DNA of 64,000 bases. It comes from Pyronema omphalodes (taxonomy: Eukaryota; Ascomycota; Pezizomycetes; Pezizales; Pyronemataceae). Positions 35,309-46,914 of the stretch are shown piece after piece. The stretch's first letter is position 1, and the number at the start of each line of letters is the position of its first letter. The position numbers and the translations under genes are program-made. The stretch lies in the NCBI GenBank assembly GCA_024516155.1, contig JAJJXM010000004.1, positions 248,001 to 312,000 of the forward strand, given 5' to 3'. Under the pieces are notes generated by a model, which worked only from the letters and a program-made list of their open reading frames with translations, made no database searches and was not told the DNA's origin.

Positions 35309-37285
35309 ATGAAACCCCCTTCATCAAGCTTGCCTTCCTCACCAGTTCGTCACGAGCGACTATTCAGAGAGGAAACATCCACTCCTGAGGTAACTCAAGC
35401 CCTTTCAAACCTCGTGGAGACGCCAAAGAACGTTCATCTCGTCTGGCCTCCTCCGCATATGCGTACCCCTCAGGGACTACGTGAGGCCTGGATGAAGCCT
35501 ACCCCGGATACAACACCAAACTATAGAACATTCACAGTTCATCTTGACGATCCGGAAGAAGTTCCCGCCGAGGTTCGCGCCAGAATCCTCGGTATCTCCC
35601 CAAAAAGAAGCCTTAGACGCCGCTCCATCTCGGTTCCAAATTTGTTTGAGGAAGCGGCAGCACGTGGTGCTTTTGCCGCTGATGGAATAACTATTGACCG
35701 CCCCAAGTCTTCAATGAGGATCATCGATATTGTGGATGAAGACGATGAGTACGAAAATCCGGAAAATCGAGACTTCCCGGAGTCTCCAACAGTAAAGCAG
35801 CTCTCCCTGCTTACTACTGAACTTCAGTCCACTCTTGGAAATTTAACTGCCCATTCATCCTCCAAGGCTGTCAACGAGGCCTACCAGAAGGCCATTGCTA
35901 CACCTAAGGGGCAAGGCGTGATTGAGTCACCTACTCGTCGTCTCGCCAGAAGAACAATTGCAAAGTCACCATTGTCAAGCCCCAAGAAAGAGGGCAAACC
36001 AGCAACTCCTCAGAGAACTTTGAACCATAAACGAAGCATTCGAATGGTTCCTCCCTCTCCGGCTACACCTGCTTCAGCCCCGAGATCCGCCAGAAGACAG
36101 CCCGGAGAAAATAAAAGCAAGCAGGATAAACGAGTTGCCGCGGCTCCTATGGCTCGGCCCGTATCCCCGCCAAAGTTCAACTTTCAACCAGCTTCACCCT
36201 CTCGTCTCCCGAAGCCCACTGTCATCACTCAGGCCGGTCTGAAGCCTCCTTCTACACCGAGACTCACTCGTTCCAAGAGTGCCCACACACTTAGGGAGGC
36301 TGAAAATAAACCCGTTGTCAAGCCAGCAGCCCTTATTAAGGCTTCCTTTATGGCGTCTACAGCTTCGACCCGTAGCCGCACAGTCATTGATAACAGGGCC
36401 ACGATCCCCAAGAAACCTGAGCCTAGACTTACCCGAAGCCGCTCCATCATCCGTCCTGATGATCAGCGTATTCCCGGAGTTGGCAACACCTGGTCCCGCT
36501 CTCGTGTGACTTCTGACGCCAAACCAAAGGCACCGGAGCCAAAGCTCACTCGCACCAGATCCATTCGTAACATCGCGGAAACAGTGAAGCCGACAATTCC
36601 CAACCTTAAGCGAGTATCCAAGCCGGCCAAACCAGCCGAGCCCATCGCCAACAACCGGATCCCCCGTTCCAGGTCCACTGTCAACCTCCGGAACCCCGTT
36701 GCCGCTGCTGAGCCCGTAAAGCCTGCTCCCTCCCGGACTGCATCCAAGAAGCCCCCATTCTCGGTTGCGATCCCTCAAGCCAAGGTTCCGGCCAATATTC
36801 CAGTTGCTCCTGGAAAACGCAAGATCACCCCTCTTGGTCGTACTTTCATTGCTATTCCTACTCGTAGCAGCGTTTTCGACCGTCTTACCCTCCCCACGGC
36901 TTCTTCTAGAGCTCGTGCTACCTCTCCGGCTAGACGCTCGACTTCCAATAGATCCATTTTGGGCTCTGTGAAGAAGGATAACAGCATCCTTGAGGATTAT
37001 CCGCGTACCCAGAAGGAGATCTGGGAAACCCGTGGTTACGCAGCCTACAACGCTGCCAGAATCGTTGGAAGATCGGCGGTCATGGAAGTTCAGAAGGAGG
37101 ATGTTAAGTCGATTACCACACTTTTGGATGTTATTTTTGAAGAGATGAGGGGAGCGAAGAATGAGAATGTTATCGAGGTTGGATTGACTCAAGTTTTGGA
37201 GCGGCTTGAGAAGTTGGCTTGGGTTGTCGAGGGAGGTGACGAAGAGGGAGATTGGAAGGAACTTATGGCGAGAGTTAGAGGTTAG
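35309..37285 (+). CDS. Basic disordered protein with repeated LTRSxS motifs (658 aa)
   Basis: A single exon of 658 codons with a clean start (ACAAATATGAAA). The product is Pro/Ser/Arg/Lys-rich and mostly disordered up to about residue 560. A repeated motif appears as LTRSKS (319-324), LTRSRS (374-379), LTRTRS (413-418) and PRSRS (about 452), about 40-55 residues apart. Each lies in a basic, proline-bounded block. Many SP/TP sites (SPTRR, SPLSSPKK, TPQRT) suggest cyclin-dependent or MAP kinase regulation. The C-terminal 95 residues look folded and helical: PRTQKEIWETRGYAAYNAAR, VQKEDVKSITTLLDVIFEEM and QVLERLEKLAWVV. There is no membrane segment. A cytoskeletal or cell-cycle scaffold is a guess from composition only; I do not recognise the family. 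Confidence 0.85.
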   Translation: MKPPSSSLPSSPVRHERLFREETSTPEVTQALSNLVETPKNVHLVWPPPHMRTPQGLREAWMKPTPDTTPNYRTFTVHLDDPEEVPAEVRARILGISPKRSLRRRSISVPNLFEEAAARGAFAADGITIDRPKSSMRIIDIVDEDDEYENPENRDFPESPTVKQLSLLTTELQSTLGNLTAHSSSKAVNEAYQKAIATPKGQGVIESPTRRLARRTIAKSPLSSPKKEGKPATPQRTLNHKRSIRMVPPSPATPASAPRSARRQPGENKSKQDKRVAAAPMARPVSPPKFNFQPASPSRLPKPTVITQAGLKPPSTPRLTRSKSAHTLREAENKPVVKPAALIKASFMASTASTRSRTVIDNRATIPKKPEPRLTRSRSIIRPDDQRIPGVGNTWSRSRVTSDAKPKAPEPKLTRTRSIRNIAETVKPTIPNLKRVSKPAKPAEPIANNRIPRSRSTVNLRNPVAAAEPVKPAPSRTASKKPPFSVAIPQAKVPANIPVAPGKRKITPLGRTFIAIPTRSSVFDRLTLPTASSRARATSPARRSTSNRSILGSVKKDNSILEDYPRTQKEIWETRGYAAYNAARIVGRSAVMEVQKEDVKSITTLLDVIFEEMRGAKNENVIEVGLTQVLERLEKLAWVVEGGDEEGDWKELMARVRG

Positions 37286-39737
37286 GCTTCGTGTACACGA
37301 GGTAAGGTCTGTGGCGGATAACGGACCTGCCTGATTTGGTGGATGTAAAGGAGAGGTAAGTATCACGTGAGATGGGTTAGGGATAGGCGAGTTTGCAGGG
37401 TCGCATTTTACGATTCATGAGTCAACGAAATAACGATGTTACGTTGGGTTTATATGCGACATGAAGGAGATGATAATATTGTCATGATCATTTGTTCGAT
37501 TTTACGATGGTATTTAGGTTCACGTTTATGAGGCTTTGTAGTTACAGCATTAGTTAGCGACTTTTTACGCTGTCAAATTCAAAGCAATTTCTTTCTACTC
37601 TTTTTCTAAACTGACTGGCGATTAAACGTAGATATAGCTGATGGCGTGTGGTATGAAAATTTGTAGAGGACTGTGTGGCAATTTTTTTTTTCGAACTGCA
37701 ACGGGTTCGTTTCGACTCCGAGTGCGACTTCATGCGGGTGTGTGAACGCTGAAAACCCGTCCCCTGCATCAAGCAAAGCGAGCTTTATTTCTTTCCTTTA
37801 TCGCGTTCGATAAAGCAAAAATTAGGAGCCACTTGTCTTTCCAGACTCATCAGCCTTAAAGAGATGCCCAAGTGGGTAAAGGCAGGATGTGACAGGCCAA
37901 GATATACTGCAGTTTGGTTCTATGACGACGCGCTCCGATAAATGAAGGGAGAAAGTTGGCAGTCTTAATCAGTCACTCGTATGACGATTTGGCTTAAGTA
38001 ATTACTGACACATGCCAGAACACCACCTGGTACGTCGTCCGTCCACAGAACCATCAGCTCACCGGAATCGACGTCCAGTGCCAGTTGAAGCTCATCCAAT
38101 ATGGATTGAAACATCATGAAAGACAAAATCAAGGTTATCCAAAACTGAATCCTTCAAACATCTGGTAAGTGACATCCAAACAGCCCACTGAAGGCATAAT
38201 ACAATGCGTTAACTATTCCACGTTTTTTTTTGCCAAAGAAATTTAATCTCTGAAAAACAGTTCATCCTCCTCTTCGTACTTTTCATCGCTCCTTGCGTAG
38301 CGAGTAACTCTTCTCGCAAGTTACTCTCCATTGTTGACCCGTAGCTAATGAGTTCAAGCACATCAGCCATTCGAGTCGACTGACGACCCATAGTCCAACT
38401 CATCACCCCTTCATCCTGCTCCCACATCCCAAAGATGGACATGACAATTAACAACCGAATCAACCCTGAATGCAAATTTGCAGCTACAGTCAACAGCAAT
38501 CAACAATTTTGTTTTTGGTAGCGAGCGGAAGTGTGCATCTGCTGCTCCTCCCAAGTAAATCCGAGCCTTCCTGGCCTTTCTCCTCTCGCTGTCGTATAGT
38601 GTTGCTAGTGGCTGACTGTGATCAAAATTCGGGAAGTTGACGGGGACTAGATATCACGTTCAATCATTCAACTGTGCGAAAAACGCCACATGGGGGAGAA
38701 CAGAAAACTCACTTGAAATCAGGAAATATTTGGTGTCAAGTATTTGTCTGGAACGTGATGTCTCGAATGCAGTAAGGCATGAGGTGAAATATAATAGTCA
38801 CGGTTCATCATTCAAAGGTGAGTGGCACGTGACTTGAACAGCAGAAGCACTCTGTATTGTGCAGTGCAGAGGGTGGATTTTGAATATGGATATCCCGTCA
38901 AAAGCATTGGATTCTCCCGTTGGTCTTCCCAGCCTCTGCAAGCTTTCGTCTCTGGTGGGTGTAGAATGCCTGTTGGGGACGTTGGAACCTCACAACCCCC
39001 AAGTTAGTGCACAGCCTCGCTTAAGCATCCCACTATGGACTGCATCCCCTCCTCTCTCTTCATATCACCCCCCACTACAACATCAAAAGTAACTGGCCTT
39101 CTCCGAATATCGTGACCGAACCACCCACATGTCACAATGCTCATGTTGAAGGGCTTCAAATTGCCGTAAGGACAATGACAGTAATCCGAGGTTTGTAATT
39201 AAAGCAGTTCAAAATTTTCTCACCATTACGACGCGTATGTCTAAGTTCTAACAGCTGAAAGATCCATTCCAAATAACATAGAGTCCTTCTTAAGTCTTAG
39301 TTTCACGGCACTTGTAATAAAGGCACAAGATGGGGATGTTCAACTCGATAGTACCAGCCGGGTTGCCGGAATAATGTCTTTCAACAACCTCTTTCCGGGA
39401 CCGGACAATACACTAATCATGGCGGTTGTTTCTTGGTCAGTTCTAACCCCACTTTCGATAGGCAGTGGTATAAATGAACGCACCGACTTCGATACTTCCA
39501 CGAGAATATCATCCTTCTAAAGTCCTTGCCTAAACAAATCCGACTTCGGAATAATCCAACCTTTGGAACCAACCACAAATAAATCAATGTCTCAGTCAAC
39601 ACATTCATTGCTCAGAAGTTCCCTGTTGAACATTCTGTTTCTTGTTGAGATTAGGACACTTTCTTTGGCTTCACTGCAACCTTGAATAATCTCACCCGTT
39701 GAGTTCATATTCCAGACTAACAGGAAGAAGAAAACAG
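37286..39737. other. Intergenic, no supportable gene
   Basis: The beginning is the 3' region of the 658-aa gene. Frames of up to 96 codons (38209-38499, minus) have no recognisable character. The end should contain the transcription start of the spliced small gene that follows, since a spliced leader ends at 39737. Confidence 0.45.
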
Positions 39738-39791
39738 GTAAGCGTCCTTTTTTATCACTCCTGCTACTAACCGTAACTAACTTTCTTCCAG
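39738..39791 (+). other. Probable leader intron (54 nt)
   Basis: GTAAGC donor after AAAACAG, branch-like CTAACCGTAACTAAC and acceptor TTTCTTCCAG, a textbook fungal intron. It ends just before an ATG at 39793. It indicates that a transcribed plus-strand gene begins upstream. Confidence 0.55.
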
Positions 39792-39957
39792 AATGAATGG
39801 TTGGTTTGAAGTTTTTTTCAGCAACCTCGGAATGTTTTCTCCCAGGCGCCAAAACGTTAGGGCCAATCACAACTCGCGCCGAGACTTTTAATGTGATCTG
39901 CGTCCCTCTGCGTCAAAGGCAGACAGTTGCCCTGGCTGAAGCGGCACGTAACTGTTG

Positions 39958-40629
39958 ATGTCCAAAGGGACTCCGGTTCACCAGCTGCTCTTTGTCAGCC
40001 TACAGATAATGGAGAGGCTGCTTCGCCTGTTGTTTCCGGTTCCCACAATCGCTGTTACAGCCACTTGCAGATCGCTCCTTCTTCACCTCTCACCTTTGTG
40101 GGGGTTTAGGAGTATTGAGGGCAACGGTTTGCGCTGTAACGGCCAAGACATCATTATTCTACGAACACGGCCGGTACGTCGTAATTCTACCAATAATAAG
40201 CAGGATAAAGTTCAGTTTATATACCCAGAAACTTCTCAAGTTCTGCAAACAAATTCTGAATCATCTCTACCTGACCTGCAGTTATCAGGAGTGTGGATAA
40301 TAATACCTAGCCGTACGTAACCCCAAGAACCCCTGTACCCCTTCTCTCCCTATTCCTCAAAAGCATAGTATACTGACTCAAACCTCGCTTCTAGTTTTCG
40401 CAATCTTTATCGGCATTCTTGCTCTCTACAAGTAAGTCCTTTCTTTTTTTTTTTACCATACTCCTTCCTAACATTATCCTGCATCTAGCTCAGTGATAGA
40501 GAGATATAACTACTGACAATTCATTACAGGATGGAACTGTGGATCCTTGATGTTTTTGTAAAGACCCTAATGCTGATTAGTATTGTCTTTCTGGCGTTTG
40601 GGTGCGGCGAAACTGAGGCTCACGAGTAG
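39958..40629 (+). CDS. Probable small two-helix membrane protein, spliced
   Basis: The last three exons are well supported: an open frame ending at 40312, then 40395-40431 and 40530-40629. The introns are 82 nt (GTACGT, branch CTGACTC, acceptor CTTCTAG) and 98 nt (GTAAGT, branch CTGAC, acceptor ATTACAG). Joining them gives VWIIIPSLFAIFIGILALYK followed by MELWILDVFVKTLMLISIV and FLAFGCGETEAHE, two adjacent membrane helices before a short acidic tail. Using the ATG at 39958 gives 163 aa with everything in phase. The true start may be the ATG at 39793 behind the leader intron, with one more intron; a second open frame (PWLKRHVTVDVQRDSG) at 39927-40107 may be an alternative exon. The family is not recognised. 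Confidence 0.45.
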
Positions 40630-43387
40630 GCCAGCTATCCATGAGTAGTGATGCCGAACCATCGGGTGAAACGATGAAAACGTGGAGTACATTATCTGGT
40701 AGTGCTGTACGATGTTGTCCATAAGCGCTGCTTGTCCCTCGGGTGAAGCGATGAGAATGAGGAGTATATAATGTTTGTAACGATGTAGGATGTTGTTCTT
40801 GGTTGGAGGATTTATGATACTAGCTAGTATGCATTGTTTTGACAATATAATGTACGAGTCCCAAAGATTGATATGAAGGATTCTTAAATTGCAGTAATTG
40901 ACAATGAAGGCCTTATGTCTGTGTCCGCAAGTGTTATCTTGATACCATTAGTCAAAACCTTAGCTAACTATTCTTCTGATGTCGAGATTTTTCCAAGCAT
41001 ATGTACGTAGCTAAACCCGACTATAGCACACTAATTACTATTTATTTCTCCCCTACACGGATTTCAAAACGTGTGATCCAGACTGCAGTGATTTTTCTGA
41101 GTTTTTAGAGACGAGGACTTGCGATGTTCTTTTATATGAACTTAGTCATCACACAACAAATCCCAAATCACCTCATGAAACATCCCGTCAATCCCCTACA
41201 TACCAAACACCAGTGATATATCATGACCCGAACTCTTCAGACTAGACATTTCCTCATCAAAACTAGCGTCACATTCCCCAGCCAAGATTTCTGTATGAAG
41301 AACTTTAGAATAAACATTCTCGGGTATACCTGTATCTGACATCTCGATTCCTCTATACCTCACCACGGATCAACGGCACCGCACGGGCTCTTGTCACTGT
41401 CACATCGGCCCATGAGTCCGCGGCGATCGCGGAGATCAGGGCCATGTTTTTGACATCTAACCGGGAACCCAGAGGACCCGCAGGATCCAGAGCCCAGGAA
41501 ACTCAGGAAACCCTAAAAATCAAGAACCCAGAGCTCAGGGTTCGGGACCCAGGATTCAGGGGAACTAAAGATTGTTTGATATGTGATACAAAGAAACGGC
41601 AATGACAGAAAAATGCCGCGGATATATATAAGCGAACGGAACAAAAAGATACGGATAAATGGAGGGAGGGAGGAAATGAGATAGGGGAGGATGATAGGTG
41701 ATGATGTAAGCTGAAGGAGATGGTCCGGGCTTTCCGGCCGGTTGTTATGGCGAAGGGAAACTTAGGGTATTAGTGTTGTTGTTGGGATACTTGGAGATAT
41801 AGTATTGTTATCACTGGGAGCTCTGAAATCAACTCTGAGAATACACGGGCGATTGATATTTTTGTGTCTGTGTTTCTTAGATAGTTTCCGGGGCTATTAG
41901 TAAGACGGAAGGAGACAGATATGGAACCTGTTGGTTTATTAAACATTATCAGGCATTCTATGATGGTATGGGTTTGGGATACTATAGAATTATGTCCCAA
42001 GGTTATGGGAGAATACTTTAGGGCTATGACCATGATACCTTACCGGAAGGCATTAGAGACCGGAGATCAAAAGACGGAAGATTTAACTGGTTTAGAAATT
42101 CAATATGACTAACACAAAAAAAAAAGAAAAATCAATCCTAAGAAATCTTCAAACCCCAACCTTAAATCCAACCCTCTAAAAATGTCTTGCAAAACCCCTC
42201 GCAAACCTCGAACCCACATATTTTATCAATCCCATATATATTCCATATCACGAATTCATATCTCATCCGTATATCCTAGTTTACTCTTAAGTAATACCCA
42301 CACACTAAATATTCTATTACATAACTTATGCACCCGGCATATATATACAACACGTAACTAAGCACCAACAATATTTCTCGGATAATCATCCGATACCTTT
42401 CAATAATCATTGTTAACATCATCCATGTGTCAAAAAGGTCTCGATTTATTACACACCTACGGTTAAAGTGATGGCTATTCCGTGGATCTGATGATGGTTA
42501 TGGTCGTACGGATATTGTGGATAAATATGGCGGCCACTATTTCACCCCCAAAGATGAAAAAGAATTCATAATTTGATGGACGTAATGCCAAAGAAGAGCA
42601 TCTCTTGAGTGTAGTTATGTTAAAGATTCATGATTGAAGGGGATTAAATAGCGGGTAGAAGCAATGCAACTTTTGTATGTGAGGTAGATTTTTTTTCCAT
42701 GCACCTAGAGCCGCACAGAGCCTCAAAATTACCTAAAAGAGTAACTCGAGAGATAAATCATGACCATTACGTACCCTAACCCTGGCCTTCAAATTTTCTA
42801 ATCCCGGTTGTGGAACCATAGAAGAGATAGTTTATGGGAATGGAGTTGTATATACAGTGTAGATGGCACACTCGCAGGTGAAGCTTTGAGGGAGGACGCA
42901 TTGGAAAATGGTGCATGAGTGGTCACTCGGCCTTATTGAGTGACGTGACTTGAGTTTTTTAACATTTGCTCATAAATTTCAAGAGGCTGGTTAAGCTAAG
43001 TATCCACCGCCATATTCCTGTTATATTTGCCTCATAATGTGCATTGTTGACGCTTAGGTCCGAAGATCTGATATGAAAATCTGATCATTTAACGACCAGT
43101 CAATCCGCCTTTTGACACCAAAGACGTTTTTCTCGTGACCTCTGTGGCCAGCAGCACACTTTATATTCATACAAACAATTTACGATAGATTGAAGCAACG
43201 AATCACTCTCCTACCGTTAACAGCGAATGACAATCATGCTATTCCCGTCAAACGGAATCTGATATCCTTAAGTTTCCATTAATTGTAAATGTTCATAACA
43301 GAGTATAAAGAAATCGCCATTACCAACCCCAGTAATATGTCTCACTGCACGGAGGCTCATTTGGCATAACATAAAACCTGAAAATAA
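40630..43387. other. Intergenic, no supportable gene
   Basis: Frames are under 95 codons. At 41455-41570 there is an imperfect repeat of GAACCC/CAGGA words. A 63-codon plus frame at 41921-42112 looks mildly protein-like (VMGEYFRAMTMIPYRKALE) but has no other support. Confidence 0.45.
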
Positions 43388-44722
43388 TTACACGTCATTC
43401 ACCGCAGTTATCTTAGGCTTTCGTCCATATACGCGATAGCTATTTGTGTTAGACTTTTCGTTATATCTTTTAAGGGGTTGTTCAACAGGAGTACATACTA
43501 TTTGGTGTACAGGTGATAGTTTTTGTTGCGCACCGCGGCCAGAGCCGCATTGCAAATGGCGTGAGCTTTATCCGCTTCCATACCGAGAACCCTAGTGAAG
43601 GCTGCCATTCCATAGCTTTCGATTCCGGTCTCGCAGTTTAGCAGCGACATTGCACCTATTTTCTTTTGTCTCGAATCCTTCGGCCATGGTCCAAAGGGCT
43701 CTTTCGCTTCTAACGCATGGACGTCTTCAAAGCCCGCTTTCTCTAGTAGCATCTTCATGGACGCTAGCTCTGGGGCTGGTCGCCCCATCTTCGCCATTGA
43801 TGCTCGCAAATGATCCATGTACAGCTTTGCTCCATTATCGGGCTTCATTGTACCGTCATCGCAATTGATAGTCATACTATATTCGCAGAGCTCGACGTAA
43901 CCTCCGGGGTTGGTACAACTGCAGTCAGACGTTAGAAATATCATATAAATATTGATCAACTTACCGCATCATTTCGGTTATAAGATGCGTCCAATCACTA
44001 ACTCCTGAGGCAATATTGCGACAGTGAATCAAGTCAAAAGAGTCCTATCATCATGATATGTCAACAAAATTCTATAGAAATTCCTCTCTGCTAGACATTA
44101 TCAGCGAAACCAACATTTTTAAACGTCCAATCTAACATAGCATCGTCTACTTCAAAGCGACTACCGGCAGTGTTAGTATAGCTAGAATTGGAGGAAACAA
44201 AGACTCACCAATTGGCCGGAATCCAGTCCGGTTGTATGGGGCTCAAATCAGTACCAATAACCTCAGCCATTAGGTATTTATCGGCCATATCTATTGCCCA
44301 TATACCTGTACCCGTGCCAATGTCTAGGATACGATGAGGTTGTTCAAGGGGAGCCTCATGGAGCTTATCATCCCAGACCATCCGCGTAATTTCATGATTC
44401 AAGTCTAATCTGTGCCATTTCTCAGTATCTATCCCGGTTGTCGTTCTCAGCCAAGCGCTGTTCCTGTTCAGCTTCAACGTACCGATCTTGTTCCTTCTCA
44501 TCTGTTGGAATCAGATATTTATCGGGTCCATAATAGGCGTGATATCGTCGGCCGTGCTCGAAAATATACTGATGCACTGATGACGTAAGGCTTGCCGTGC
44601 TTGTATTATAACCTGCCGAATCATAGTCCTCATCCTCGGGCCTTTCGAGCTGCAAAAATCAGAATGGAAACCATTGGAAAAGTAGAAGTAAATCGCACCA
44701 CAGATGGATCAACTTCGAGCAT
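43388..44722 (-). CDS. LaeA-like SAM-dependent methyltransferase
   Basis: Seven exons give 329 aa: 44722-44699, 44649-44483, 44409-44209, 44160-44115, 44044-43965, 43918-43499 and 43439-43388. The six introns are 46-73 nt with donors GTGCGA, GTACGT, GTGAGT, GTTGGT, GTAAGT and GTATGT; every join keeps the family reading. After YNTSTASLTSSVHQYIFEHG and RRYHAYYGPDKYLIPTDE comes SAM motif I, ILDIGTGTGIWAIDMA (about residue 91). AEVIGTDLSPIQP, CRFEVDDAMLDW, FDLIHCRNIASGVSDW, TNPGGYVELCEY and the family's terminal YYRVYGRKPK follow. This is the large fungal class that includes LaeA and many secondary-metabolism methyltransferases; the substrate is unknown. The N-terminus is the least certain part: an open frame continues upstream of the chosen ATG (DPYINRQTPGAFKNRQTISS) to an acceptor-like site near 44822, so another 5' exon is possible. 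Confidence 0.85.
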
Positions 44723-46914
44723 TTCGTTGACTTTTGCTAAGTTCTGTAGATGCTGTACTGAAGAGATAGTTTGTCGGTTTTTGAAAGCACCAGGGGTTTG
44801 CCGATTTATATACGGGTCGATATCCTACCGCCGACGTTATGAAGTCTAGTTGATGGCCCGAGTAGGAGCGCGTATAACAAAATGAAATCTGGCATTCATT
44901 TTTGGAACCCGTGTTGCTAAATGCCGGTACTTGTGCTGTAAGCGCACTTTCAGGCTTACCTGACTACCGTGGCGTCCGACTACACTGCATTTTGAAAATC
45001 AGTGTGATTCTTCGTTAACCTTTGGATTTGCTTTCCAACTGCAGTTTGCCGGGAGTACGTAAAAGTACAATTAAACCCCTCTGGTATACATAAAAGTCTT
45101 TGTACGTATCATTGTTACGTTCAAGAAAATCAAATCAAAACCGTGGACTGTAAAATGCGTACCTCCTGTAGTATCAAAAGTACATAGGTTGCCGCTGGTT
45201 CTTTGGTATGCATGTTATAGTACGCCCTTTTCAAAAGAATTTTGTGTAACCATAGGCCAAAGCTTTAAATGAGATAATATCTCGCATTAGCATTGAATTA
45301 GTGCAATCGAATACCAATCATGCCGAGTGCTCTGCTATGTGGTGGCCATCCCCTCAATATCCGCACATTTGAGGGTTGACGACAATAAATGGCTGTTTAC
45401 ATAATCGGCGTCCTTTTTTCATTCAAATACCATCGGAGCTATCACCAAGCACTCATTGATGGAGGCTGTCCTTCCATTCCTCGTTTTTATATGAGGTTCT
45501 ACTATTACCCAACTTCCTTCTGAAGCGATCATCGACGAATCCGTTTGCATGGCGCTAAGTGTACATATGGCGCTAAGTGAACAACACCGGCCGCGCGCAT
45601 GACTCGCGCGAGGTGAAATCTATGAGACAGCGGGATTTCCGCTCTGGAACTGCTGGGTACGCAAAAGGTACAGAAATTACAACAATACACGCCGCCGAAT
45701 CCGAATATGCTTTGGCACACCAGGCGAAGGAGTTGGCGAAGCTTCCAAACCACTGCGATCCCTGCGCGCAGTACACCCCTCTTATACTAAGTAAATAATT
45801 TACAAGAGATTGTGCGCTTTTTGGCTGGCCTGTATACCGGCCTCCACAGGTCGCCATCGCTGTTGCCATTGATGTCGCTTGGCTTAGCTGTAAAGTGATG
45901 ATTCTATAGTACCGAACCCGTTTCTGTCACAACCTTTATAATGCAGGCGCATTGCATGCACAGAAGAGTTTACTGACCTCTGGACAGAATTATGCGCTTA
46001 AGCTGTAACCCCTTTGAAACTGAACTGTTTGTGCTTCGCTAATGGAAGGAGACTTACAAATGTTCCTAGTGAAGTGAAAGAAAATGAAATCTCAGAGGCA
46101 GAGATTGTTGTAAAGCTTAGCACAGTGGTTACAGAGTAGGAAGTTATAGCAGCTTGAAGTAACCTTGGATTTAGATATGTAATCTATAGAAAAAAAATTT
46201 ATTCGCTAGGCAGAAACAGTCCTTGATAACCAATATTTTCAGTGGTAAAATCAGTATTATCCTGCAAAACTAACAACCGTGCGTGTTGCATCCGTCAGAC
46301 ACAAGAAATACTTGTTTAAATCTGAGAAGATGAATGGTAATGCAATCCAACGTCAGTTCTTGACAGCTGTTGAAAGTTGTAGCCTGGGCTGCGTGAAGGG
46401 AAATCTGCATTTACTCGACACTCTGTGGAGCGAATGGCGGTTGAAAGGTAAAACGTATTCTAAAAGCTCTACTTCAACCATAATTAGAAATAGTCTCCTT
46501 ATGTCAGTTCATAAGTTCATGACCAGTTCCTTCCCAATAGAGAAACACCCCGAAAGAGACTACAGGTAATTCTAACTTTGAGGCAAAAAATATTATTTGG
46601 TATACATAGTTCTTGGAAAGAACTGAAGTAGCTTACGAGTGCATCGGACTGCGGTGCTGCGTATAGTGTTTGTCTACTTTAATGCATGAATAAGAAAAAC
46701 AGATTTCTAGCCAACTTAAGCAACCATTTGTCTTTTTTTATTATTCTATGGTCTTCCAAAACAAATCCTTGTTTCCAGTAAGCTTATACGGAAATATTCT
46801 TGAATTGATCTATGAATCTTTCGAGTGTGCTCAGAAACGATTGTCAAGCAGCCGAATCTAGATTCGACAAAATTTCCGACAGGAAGAGTATTTTCCAATG
46901 ATTCGACTTAATGC
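44723..46914. other. Intergenic, no supportable gene
   Basis: The methyltransferase promoter is at the left. A GC-richer island at 45530-45870 has open frames of 73-98 codons on both strands with no family resemblance. The remainder is AT-rich. Confidence 0.45.

Noticed and set aside
36194..37366. 390-codon minus frame opposite the 658-aa gene
   Set aside because: Antisense shadow of a GC-rich coding exon; the plus strand is longer and has coherent domains and motif repeats.
45573..45869. 98-codon minus frame in a GC-richer island (MATAMATCGGRYTG)
   Set aside because: The opposite strand and another phase are equally open, there is no recognisable domain, and no splice or context supports a gene.
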